Both the position numbers and the translations under genes were made by a program. Below the pieces are notes generated by a model. That model was not told the DNA's origin and did no database searches. It saw only the letters and a list, made by a program, of their open reading frames with translations. DNA of 64,000 nt from CAZYME01 sp964648115 (GTDB taxonomy: Bacteria; Pseudomonadota; Gammaproteobacteria; Legionellales; Legionellaceae): NCBI GenBank assembly GCA_964648115.1, contig CAZYME010000001.1:1-64000 (forward strand), in the 5' to 3' direction. Positions 35,922-43,558 of the stretch are shown in pieces (within the stretch, counting starts at the first letter, position 1; every line of letters starts with the position of its first letter).

Positions 35922-37775
35922 CTAAGATCGAAAATAGTCATAAATACGCTCTGCCAACGAATAACTAATTCCGCGTACCTTAGCGATTTCCTCCACAGGT
36001 GCCCTAGCCAACTCCCGCAATCCCCCAAACCGACGAAGCAACGCCTGACGCCTTTTAGCACCAACACCCTCAATAGACTCAAGCGACGAATCAAGGCTCG
36101 CTTTTTGACGCTTTTTTCTATGCGTTGTAATCGCAAATCGATGTGCCTCATCCCGGATCTGCTGCAAAAGATGCAATGCAGGAGAGTCGCTAGGCAGCGT
36201 TATTTCTTGCGTTTCGTCAGCTAAAATCAACCGCTCCCAGCCAGCTTTCCGATCCGGCCCCTTAGCAATTCCTAACAACCTCACCCCCTCAACCCCCAAA
36301 GCAGAAAAAACACGGCGCGCCACCGTAATCTGACCTTTCCCACCATCTATAATAAGCACATCAGGAAGTCTTTTCTCTTCAACTAAACGCTTAAAGCGTC
36401 GCGTAATTGCTTGCTCCATAGCAGCATAATCATCACCTGGAGTAATGCCACTAATGTTAAAACGACGGTATTCGCGCTTACATGGGCCATTAGCATCAAA
36501 CACAACACAAGAAGCCACTGTTTCATCTCCCTGGGTATGGCTAATATCAAAACATTCCATGCGCAGGATTGGGGTGGACACCCTAATAAGCTCCTCAAGA
36601 GACTGATACCTCAACTTCATCAAGGCAGTCGATGTCACCCGCTCAGCAATCACCATACGTAAATTATTCAGAGCAAAATCAAGCCAACGGGCTTTCACCC
36701 CTCGCGGCCGCGTTTTGATATGACAAGCCTTACCCCGTAATTCACTTAACATGGTTTGCACAATTTGCGCGTCATCAACTGCCCTGTCAGTCAGAATCAA
36801 TGCCGGGATACGCTCAGGTATATCAATATAGTAATAAGCTACAAACGCCTCAAATACTTGTTGCCATAAAGACTCATCCGTATCATCTTCAACTAAACGT
36901 TGTTTAGGAACGGAAGGGAAAAAACTTTGACTAGCCATGACCTGGCCATCTCGCACCGTAACGCACTGGATGCAAGCAAAACCCGGACGAGCCTCTATCG
37001 CAATCACATCTGCATCCCCTCGCAATTGCACAATACCTTGCTGCTCCTGTACTAAACGCAAATTTTTGATTTGATCACGTAAAAGTGCTGCCTCTTCAAA
37101 AGCCAAATTGGCAACAGCATCCTCCATACGTTTGGCCAACTCCTCAAGGATTTGCTGACTTTTACCTTGTAAAAATCGTGTTGCATCATCCACAGACTGT
37201 TGATAATCACGAGCTGAAATGTATGCAGTACAAGGCGCACTACAGCGTTTAATTTGATATTGCAGACAAGGGCGGGAGCGGCCGCTAAAAAAACTGTCAC
37301 TACAATTGCGAATTTTGAACACTTTTTGAATAATACCCAACGTCTCACGCACAGCAGTAACACTGGGATAAGGGCCAAAAAACTCCCCCTTCTGTGGCTT
37401 TTTCTTAGAGCGAATCATCTCTAATCGAGGAAATGCATTGGCATGGGAAACATGGATAAAGGGATACGATTTATCATCGCGCATTAATACGTTGTATTTT
37501 GGTCGCAGCGATTTTATTAAGCTACTTTCTAAAAGAAGCGCTTCTGTTTCACTACGCGTTATAGTGACGTCGATAGTTACGATTTGACTGACTAAAGAGC
37601 GTGTTTTGGCACCAGCATTGTGTTTATTAAAATAACTGTTAACACGCTTTTTTAAATTGGAGGCTTTACCAACATAAAGAACCTTTCCCTTGTCATCTAG
37701 CATCCGGTACACACCGGGTTCAGAAGTAAGGTTGGAAAGAAACGTAGCTAGGGTTGAGGAAGGTCGAGCATTCAT
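35922..37775 (-). CDS. uvrC: UvrABC excinuclease subunit C
   Basis: UvrC makes both incisions in nucleotide excision repair. The 617-residue product has a GIY-YIG domain (TSEPGVYRMLDDKGKVLYVG), a Cys-rich stretch (RPCLQYQIKRCSAPC), the UVR motif, the RNase H-like 5' nuclease domain (RMECFDISHTQGDETVASCV; LIIDGGKGQI) and a C-terminal tandem helix-hairpin-helix (LDSSLESIEGVGAKRRQALL). It lies 4 bases after letA, the uvrY-uvrC arrangement of gammaproteobacteria. Confidence 0.96.
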   Translation of the reverse strand: MNARPSSTLATFLSNLTSEPGVYRMLDDKGKVLYVGKASNLKKRVNSYFNKHNAGAKTRSLVSQIVTIDVTITRSETEALLLESSLIKSLRPKYNVLMRDDKSYPFIHVSHANAFPRLEMIRSKKKPQKGEFFGPYPSVTAVRETLGIIQKVFKIRNCSDSFFSGRSRPCLQYQIKRCSAPCTAYISARDYQQSVDDATRFLQGKSQQILEELAKRMEDAVANLAFEEAALLRDQIKNLRLVQEQQGIVQLRGDADVIAIEARPGFACIQCVTVRDGQVMASQSFFPSVPKQRLVEDDTDESLWQQVFEAFVAYYYIDIPERIPALILTDRAVDDAQIVQTMLSELRGKACHIKTRPRGVKARWLDFALNNLRMVIAERVTSTALMKLRYQSLEELIRVSTPILRMECFDISHTQGDETVASCVVFDANGPCKREYRRFNISGITPGDDYAAMEQAITRRFKRLVEEKRLPDVLIIDGGKGQITVARRVFSALGVEGVRLLGIAKGPDRKAGWERLILADETQEITLPSDSPALHLLQQIRDEAHRFAITTHRKKRQKASLDSSLESIEGVGAKRRQALLRRFGGLRELARAPVEEIAKVRGISYSLAERIYDYFRS

Positions 37776-37779
37776 TTAC

Positions 37780-38439
37780 TCATTCATCTTGTGGCGCATC
37801 GCTTGGCCGCTCAATTACACCATGTTTCATTGCCATATAGGTCAACTCAACATCATTTGTGATACCCAACTTTTCAAACATACGATAGCGATAACCATTG
37901 ATTGTTTTAGTACTTAAAAACAACCTATCAGCAATATCCTGGACATTCATGCCTCTAGTGATCATAAGCATCACTTGCATTTCACGTTCAGATAATAGAT
38001 CAAATGGAGTTTCATTAGGAACCCCTAAACTGCTAATTGCCATTTTTTGTGCGATTTCAGCGCTAAGGTACTTTTCACCCTTAACAACTTTGCGAATGGC
38101 AGCTGCCATTTCTTCAGGTCCGGATTCTTTTGTAAGATACCCCATTGCCCCTAACTGCAATACACGGCTTGGGAGTGGCTCAGTACTCAAAGCTGTTACA
38201 GCGATGACTTTTACTTTCGGGCTGGTTTTTTTCAAGCGCCTGGTCACCTCCCAACCATCAATACCAGGCATTTTCATGTCTAGTAAAACCACGTCAGGTT
38301 GGTGCAATTTAACCAGGGCTAATGCTGTTTCACCATTTTCAGCCTCAGCTACCACCTCAATGTCAGGCAAATCATCTAGTAATCGTCGAATACCCATCCG
38401 CACTAAAGCATGGTCATCAACAATTAGAACTCTTATCAA
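37780..38439 (-). CDS. letA: LetA/GacA/UvrY response regulator
   Basis: The TTG start at 38439, preceded by AGGAG six bases away, gives 219 residues beginning IRVLIVDDHALVRMGIRRLL; this is the family length, and the upstream frame extension is not needed. The receiver domain has DD, the phospho-acceptor in VVLLDMKMPGIDGWEV and K in YLTKES. A LuxR-type HTH follows (LSEREMQVMLMITRGMNVQD ... LFLSTKTINGYRYRMFEKLG). In Legionella, LetA controls the transmissive-phase switch through small RNAs. No sensor kinase gene is nearby. Confidence 0.9.
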   Translation of the reverse strand: MIRVLIVDDHALVRMGIRRLLDDLPDIEVVAEAENGETALALVKLHQPDVVLLDMKMPGIDGWEVTRRLKKTSPKVKVIAVTALSTEPLPSRVLQLGAMGYLTKESGPEEMAAAIRKVVKGEKYLSAEIAQKMAISSLGVPNETPFDLLSEREMQVMLMITRGMNVQDIADRLFLSTKTINGYRYRMFEKLGITNDVELTYMAMKHGVIERPSDAPQDE

Positions 38440-38547
38440 ATAATGCTCCTGGACAGTAACGCCAATGAACACAAAAGGTGCAAAGATATTAGCAAGAGTA
38501 ACTAGTCATTACAATGCTACGAACAAATATCCCTAAAATGAAAGAAA

Positions 38548-38697
38548 ATGGCCACGAATCCAGACTTCATTGAAAATCTTGCAAATGCTCTAGCTAATAA
38601 AATCCCGCCAAATCCAGCGATTTGTTCGGAAATTAGAGATATGTTAAATTTGTATCACCAATTTGAATCATCTGAATGTTCAATTACTTGCATTTAA
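38548..38697 (+). CDS. Possible 49-residue small protein
   Basis: An ATG at 38548 opens a 49-codon frame (MATNPDFIENLANALANKIP then PNPAICSEIRDMLNLYHQFE) with plausible amino-acid composition and a helical N-terminus. The start of it recalls the N-terminal helix of UbiK-like proteins, but it is short and the rest does not match, so a remnant is possible. There is only a weak purine-rich leader. It lies between letA and the Wip-like gene. Confidence 0.3.
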   Translation: MATNPDFIENLANALANKIPPNPAICSEIRDMLNLYHQFESSECSITCI

Positions 38698-38748
38698 GCG
38701 TAATTTTGAAAAACTGCTAGTAAACCTATCAATTAAGTACAAAATACG

Positions 38749-40164
38749 ATGAAACTTATAACAAGACCTGTGCCAATTAACCAATACCCTGACCCAAGCG
38801 TTCGTCCTCAAATTCCTTCAGCTAATCATTTGTCAGTTACATTTGGTGACATGCACAGCAATGTTGGTAAATTTATTCATTCTTTGATGATATTCTCCAT
38901 TATTGACTTTAAACCAGAAGTTGTTAACCCATCTCAGGAATATCAAAATCTAATTAAATTAACCGAAGATGCTTTTCTATTGCTTTCCAAGGATACCCCT
39001 GATTCATATATGAAAACTCTTTATGGCCTTAATTTCGTAAAAGATCGCCAAGATGAGAAATCACAAGAAAAAGCTCATGAATTAACTCTGTTACTTAATT
39101 CATATTACACAAACACAGATTTGCGCAAAGAATATGTAGTAATTATTGAGATGTTTAAACGTTTCCTTGGTCTTCTTGAAATTAAAGATAGGTCTAAACT
39201 CGTGAGACTTCTTGGTGATGAGATGGCTGATAAAGGAGGCGTCAATGATTATTTGATGCTGCTATTTTTATTTTTTTTAGACGAGCAAGGGTTACAAATT
39301 ACGATAATGTGCTCTAATCATGGGGTAGAGTTTATTCGTTATTATCAAGCAATATGTGAAATGGGTTTTTTTATACCAACTATAGAAGAAAGCCATACGG
39401 GATCATTATGGGGCTTAGATTTTTTGATCAAATCGTCCATTATTGGAGTTGCTGAGCTGCAAATGCTTGTTGAAAGAAGCTATAAACCAAAGTTAAAACT
39501 AATTGATTATGAAGAAGGTATTGGAATCTATACTCATGCACCTATAAAGTTTGATTGCCTTAAAAGCCTAGCCAGAAAATTTAATGTTGAATACCCTGAT
39601 AATGTGAGTGAGCCTAATTTTTTTGATCGATTTTCTGAGGCTATAAATACATCCTATCAAATTAACCCGCAGGGTTTAGATCTAATGAATGAATTTTACC
39701 CTACTAATAGCGGCGCTTCTCCTGAAGATTGTGACACCTGGCCCTTGTTTCATCTCATATGGTACCGTACAGAAAAAAATAAGCCCTCTAACTGGTCAAA
39801 TCTATGCGACATAACAGGAAGAAGGGTATTAAATGTGCATGGACACGACGGATCTGAAGGTTTTCATGATGGAGCGGGAGAATGCTATAGAAGGCTATCT
39901 TTAAATTCAAAAGTCGGCTCCAGCACCCCCGCTATGGAGAGCAAACAAAGCATCTTAGATTTCATCCTTGTAACAGAAAAACCCGAACCTGGTTTAAAAT
40001 TGGCACCAGACTCTCCCAAGAAACCTAAAATCCCTATTCCACAGCACAGACTCAATTTAAGTTTGCAGGCACCCCGGGGTGTAACTTTATTCCCTGCCCC
40101 TCCTAAAGTAGGGCCAGGGCCAGAACCAAAGAAAGAGGACACTAACACCCTTAGGCCGAAATAA
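38749..40164 (+). CDS. Wip-like PPP-family phosphatase, candidate translocated effector
   Basis: This 471-residue protein carries, in order, the metallophosphatase blocks of the PPP fold: GDMHSN (33-38, for GDxHG), LLGDEMADKGG (154-164, for GDxxDRG), MCSNHG (187-192, for GNHE), YTHAPI around His263, and VHGHDG around His364. This is the pattern I know from Legionella Wip (WipA/WipB) Dot/Icm effectors. No signal peptide is present and the last 70 residues are a proline- and lysine-rich tail (for example PAPPKVGPGPEPKKEDTN), which could act in export or partner binding. Probably dephosphorylates host Ser/Thr or Tyr phosphoproteins. Function is inferred from motifs. Confidence 0.75.
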   Translation: MKLITRPVPINQYPDPSVRPQIPSANHLSVTFGDMHSNVGKFIHSLMIFSIIDFKPEVVNPSQEYQNLIKLTEDAFLLLSKDTPDSYMKTLYGLNFVKDRQDEKSQEKAHELTLLLNSYYTNTDLRKEYVVIIEMFKRFLGLLEIKDRSKLVRLLGDEMADKGGVNDYLMLLFLFFLDEQGLQITIMCSNHGVEFIRYYQAICEMGFFIPTIEESHTGSLWGLDFLIKSSIIGVAELQMLVERSYKPKLKLIDYEEGIGIYTHAPIKFDCLKSLARKFNVEYPDNVSEPNFFDRFSEAINTSYQINPQGLDLMNEFYPTNSGASPEDCDTWPLFHLIWYRTEKNKPSNWSNLCDITGRRVLNVHGHDGSEGFHDGAGECYRRLSLNSKVGSSTPAMESKQSILDFILVTEKPEPGLKLAPDSPKKPKIPIPQHRLNLSLQAPRGVTLFPAPPKVGPGPEPKKEDTNTLRPK

Positions 40165-40373
40165 CCTAGCCCGCCCCAATAATAATGGTTGGTAGTGTTC
40201 AAACAACTGCTCTAGGCTTTTCTCCTCTTTTAAAACCATTTTTAGTAGCAAGCGGCCAAATTGACTCCTAAGCTCACTAAAAAAACAAACTTTCCGGATA
40301 GCCTTCCTATACGTTTATATAACGCAGTATTGGAATCTGAAATAACGCTCTTTGATTGAAGTTAGAGCTATCA

Positions 40374-41102
40374 TTACAATGCCACCAACAAATATCCCCG
40401 ATATGCCCTCGCCTCGTTATCAAGCGTTGCCATACTTTCTAGAAATAGCTTTTCTGGGACCCAATAAGGTTCGTAAAGCTTCCGATACGGATCCATAATA
40501 AGTACTCGTCTAGTTTGAGCATCGTAAGCTCCCACTGGCGCAAAATGCCCCTCATTGGTGGCTCCGGCAAAGAATTTTTCATTAAAATTCGCAACGATGA
40601 ATGTTCGCCCAGTTTTTTCACTTTCCATAAGGGCCGTGTGCAAAATAGATTGGTTTTCTTTTGAATCATTTTTAAGATGAACTACTTTGATGTTGAACTT
40701 ATGCACACCATAGGCCTCTAAAGCTTTTGCCATAAATACGCTTAACTGCTCCAGGGTGACACCCTGTCCGTCTGCTGCAACACCGTTGCTCCACTCATCA
40801 CTCTTTACGCGACGCAATACCCCATTTTGAGTAGCTAATGGTTCATTTTCTGCTAGCGGTTGGTTGCTTCGCGCGGCATTGACAACCATAGTTGCTGAAG
40901 CAAGGGAACAAGAGGTCTCATTCCGTTGAGAAATATAGTAAGGGCTTATCCTCCAATACGTTAATGCATCATGGTCCCGAATGTATTGATGAGAATGGCT
41001 AAGTGTTTCAATTCCGGAAACATACTTAGGCTTAGCGACAGCTCCAGTTATGGTAAATAAAACAACAAAAAATAATATGAAGTTAGTACGTAAATTCTTC
41101 AA
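40374..41102 (-). CDS. Phytochelatin-synthase-like cysteine enzyme, secreted
   Basis: The 242-residue product has a signal peptide (MKNLRTNFILFFVVLFTITG and on). The catalytic triad of the phytochelatin synthase/papain-like fold is visible: Cys65 in QRNETSCSLASATMVVNAAR, His186 in EGHFAPVGAYDAQ, and Asp204 in LIMDPYRKLYEPYW. Prokaryotic members lack the C-terminal metal-sensing domain, as here, and mostly act as glutathione gamma-Glu-Cys peptidases. Length matches the prokaryotic type. Homologues occur in Legionella and cyanobacteria; export of the Legionella type into hosts has been proposed. It is convergent with the Wip-like gene. Confidence 0.85.
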   Translation of the reverse strand: MKNLRTNFILFFVVLFTITGAVAKPKYVSGIETLSHSHQYIRDHDALTYWRISPYYISQRNETSCSLASATMVVNAARSNQPLAENEPLATQNGVLRRVKSDEWSNGVAADGQGVTLEQLSVFMAKALEAYGVHKFNIKVVHLKNDSKENQSILHTALMESEKTGRTFIVANFNEKFFAGATNEGHFAPVGAYDAQTRRVLIMDPYRKLYEPYWVPEKLFLESMATLDNEARAYRGYLLVAL

Positions 41103-41180
41103 GTGGTAGCTCCCCCCGTCATGTATTAAAAATACCAGGAATTAAGTAAGATTAAAGATCCTCAATGCATGAGTTAAAAA

Positions 41181-42314
41181 ATGATGCGTCCTATACTATT
41201 TTTCCCTATGTTGGTCTTATCAACATCTATCTTTTGCGCCACCACGACGCCCGGGTTTTTCTTTTTTGGCGATAGCCTAACTGACAGTGGTTACCAAAAT
41301 AATAATCCACTTGTGAAAAGTTTAGGGAAAACACCTCAGTGGACCTCTCCCAACGGACATACTTGGGCTTACTATTTCCTTCAAAATTATGCGCACCAAA
41401 CAGCTCATTACGATACCACACTGATACCAAATAATGTGGATGCAGCAACGTTTTTCAACCCAGTCCCAACCGATATTCAACCCATATTAGACGGCAATAA
41501 CTTTGCCGCTGGAGGGTCGACAACAGGCGGAACAGGTCTTGTCGATACCGCTCAATATAAAGCCCCTTCATTGTTAAATCAAATCGATTATTTCGTGAAT
41601 AGACATGCTCCTAAGCACTCGATCACACTCTCACAGCATGGATATCTGATCTGGTCAGGAACGAATGATCTGATGAAAGAATTAGGTAAACAGAGTGAAA
41701 CAGAAGTATTGTTGCATAAGTTATATCTCAGTAAACCTGCAGCTTTATTACATCTTTTTAATTTTCAAAAGATATCTGAACGTTTTATCACCACACAAAC
41801 CCAGATTGCCGAAAACCTACTGACTGCGGTGACTAAACTACAAAAGGCCGGCGCGCGAAAAATAGCAGTGCTCTTATTGCCAGACGTTGGTGACACTCCT
41901 TTAATGAATATATGGGCACAAAACCTGCAAAGCTATGGCAGCACCATCACCGCCGCCCAGCTTTCAGCAGAAATGCACACTGTTATCAACAACACTAATG
42001 CACTAATACAAACAAAACTGGCAGGCCTAAACGTGTTGGTAATTGATGGTAACCATGTACTGCAGCCTATAATTTACATGAAAACGCCTGGAAATTTTCA
42101 GGAAACACAGCAGCAGTTTGGCAAACAACAAGATTTTTTAATTGTAAATAATAAAGAATCTGCATGCTCACCTAAGCAACAAGCTCTTACCTGCATACCT
42201 ACGGTTCCTAATGCAGAACATTATGTATTCGAGGACGTGGTACATCCAACGAATCAAACACATCACATGATTGGGGATTTTGTGTATTATAAATCGAAAT
42301 CGTTTTTTGAGTAG
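41181..42314 (+). CDS. SGNH/GDSL-family lipase or lysophospholipase, secreted
   Basis: A 377-residue protein with signal peptide MMRPILFFPMLVLSTSIFCA. The nucleophile block is FFFFGDSLTDSG, the oxyanion blocks are NFAAGGST and WSGTNDL, and the catalytic Asp-His is in EDVVHPTNQTHHMIGD. This resembles the secreted PlaA/PlaC/PlaD phospholipase A-lysophospholipase A and acyltransferase family of Legionella. Two cysteines in SACSPKQQALTCIP recall the PlaC disulfide loop. Substrate cannot be settled here. It is divergent from the phytochelatin-synthase-like gene. Confidence 0.88.
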   Translation: MMRPILFFPMLVLSTSIFCATTTPGFFFFGDSLTDSGYQNNNPLVKSLGKTPQWTSPNGHTWAYYFLQNYAHQTAHYDTTLIPNNVDAATFFNPVPTDIQPILDGNNFAAGGSTTGGTGLVDTAQYKAPSLLNQIDYFVNRHAPKHSITLSQHGYLIWSGTNDLMKELGKQSETEVLLHKLYLSKPAALLHLFNFQKISERFITTQTQIAENLLTAVTKLQKAGARKIAVLLLPDVGDTPLMNIWAQNLQSYGSTITAAQLSAEMHTVINNTNALIQTKLAGLNVLVIDGNHVLQPIIYMKTPGNFQETQQQFGKQQDFLIVNNKESACSPKQQALTCIPTVPNAEHYVFEDVVHPTNQTHHMIGDFVYYKSKSFFE

Positions 42315-42354
42315 GCCCGAGCTTTTATAGCCCCTGTACCCAAATGGCACTTAC

Positions 42355-42858
42355 TTAACGTCGTTTAGCCTGGGAGTTTTTCAATTTCACAATAGCAATA
42401 ATTAATATCACCGGTAAAACCATATCCATGTAAAGCCAAGATCCAGCATTACCTGGAGCTATGTCATGGTGAATTCTTATTTGATAAATATGCCCAATCG
42501 CATCACCCCATAACCAGCACGTAGCGGCGATAACAGTAGCCAAACGAAATCCATAACTTGCTTTGAATGATAAAATAGCAATCACACCAATAGCCAAACA
42601 TGCCATAGCCACTTCATATTGAAAAGGGCTGGTCTGCCAGCCTATCGTTCTAGCCGTAAACTCAGGGAAAAAAGCATGCATAATAAATGCATAAATGGAC
42701 GTGATTCCTAGTGGAAAGAAAGAAAACCAGCGATATAAAATTTCAGATGGGGCTTCATTTCTATCCATTAATCGATGTATCAGCATAAAAACAATAGCTA
42801 CAACAAACATACTCAAACCAAAATTAGCAAATATCCCTGCGATTATATCTTTGAGCAT
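42355..42858 (-). CDS. DUF6790-like membrane protein, paralogue A
   Basis: This 167-residue membrane protein has four or five hydrophobic helices. Family-like blocks are EILYRWFSFFPLGITSIYAF, FQYEVAMACLAIGVIAILSF and KASYGFRLATVIAATCWLWG DAIGHIYQ. A second copy (51584-52081) shares these blocks; the alignment shows ILSFKASYGFRLATVI identical in both. The two sit near the ends of the dnaJ-carA-carB-greA region. Function unknown. The start ATG follows GGAGTG, exactly as in the paralogue. Confidence 0.75.
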   Translation of the reverse strand: MLKDIIAGIFANFGLSMFVVAIVFMLIHRLMDRNEAPSEILYRWFSFFPLGITSIYAFIMHAFFPEFTARTIGWQTSPFQYEVAMACLAIGVIAILSFKASYGFRLATVIAATCWLWGDAIGHIYQIRIHHDIAPGNAGSWLYMDMVLPVILIIAIVKLKNSQAKRR

Positions 42859-42940
42859 TTCCGTACACTCCGCTTTTATATTTCAGGTATTGGGGCGTGT
42901 TTACAATTCATCCCCTAAATTTTTGGTTAATTTGAAGGAA

Positions 42941-42979
42941 ACACATGTGGGTTGGGTCAATGACCGAACCCACATGTGT
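42941..42979. terminator. Hairpin downstream of greA
   Basis: Two 19-base arms (42941-42959 and 42961-42979) are complementary but for one base, around a single-base loop. It lies between the greA stop and the DUF6790-like gene and is a good candidate for a terminator or processing site. Confidence 0.5.
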
Positions 42980-43066
42980 TTGCCCAATGATTTAATTAAA
43001 GATAAACAACGCAATACTAATTAATATAATAACAATAACTACTAATATTTTATGCTTAAATCTCAT

Positions 43067-43543
43067 TTAGAGATATTCCACAGCGATAATTTCATATTCT
43101 ACTACCCCTCCAGGAGTCTTCACTACCACAGCATCATCAAGCTGCTTACCAATGAGCGCACGCCCGATAGGAGAGCTGTAAGAAATTTTATTTAATTTAA
43201 TATCCGCCTCGTCCTCACCCACAATTTGATACGTAATTTGAGCGTCTGTTTGCAAATTGCATACGCTTACTTTCGTACCAAAAACGACTTTTCCAGTATT
43301 AGGTATTTTGCTGATATCAACGATTTGGGCGTTAGACAACTTAGCCTCTAACTCTTGAATACGTCCTTCCGTAAAACTCTGCTGCTCGCGGGCAGCATGA
43401 TATTCAGCATTTTCTTTTAGATCACCATGCGCACGAGCAACCGCTATCGATTCAATGATGCGCGGGCGTTCTTCCGTTTTTAATCGATGCAATTCGTTTT
43501 TAAGCGCTTCTGCGCCACTTACTGTCATTGGATGTTTTTGCAT
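43067..43543 (-). CDS. greA: Transcription elongation factor GreA
   Basis: This 158-residue factor rescues backtracked RNA polymerase by stimulating RNA cleavage. The N-terminal coiled coil carries the D/E tip (AVARAHGDLKENAEYHAARE) and the C-terminal FKBP-like domain ends in ISYSSPIGRALIGKQLDDAV. Length is canonical. It follows carB by 15 bases, the carB-greA order usual in gammaproteobacteria. Confidence 0.96.
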   Translation of the reverse strand: MQKHPMTVSGAEALKNELHRLKTEERPRIIESIAVARAHGDLKENAEYHAAREQQSFTEGRIQELEAKLSNAQIVDISKIPNTGKVVFGTKVSVCNLQTDAQITYQIVGEDEADIKLNKISYSSPIGRALIGKQLDDAVVVKTPGGVVEYEIIAVEYL

Positions 43544-43558
43544 AACTCCACCCCATTA

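Noticed and set aside
38440..38472. Eleven-residue N-terminal extension of LetA from an upstream ATG
   Set aside because: The TTG at 38439 is preceded by AGGAG at good spacing and gives the conserved receiver-domain start.
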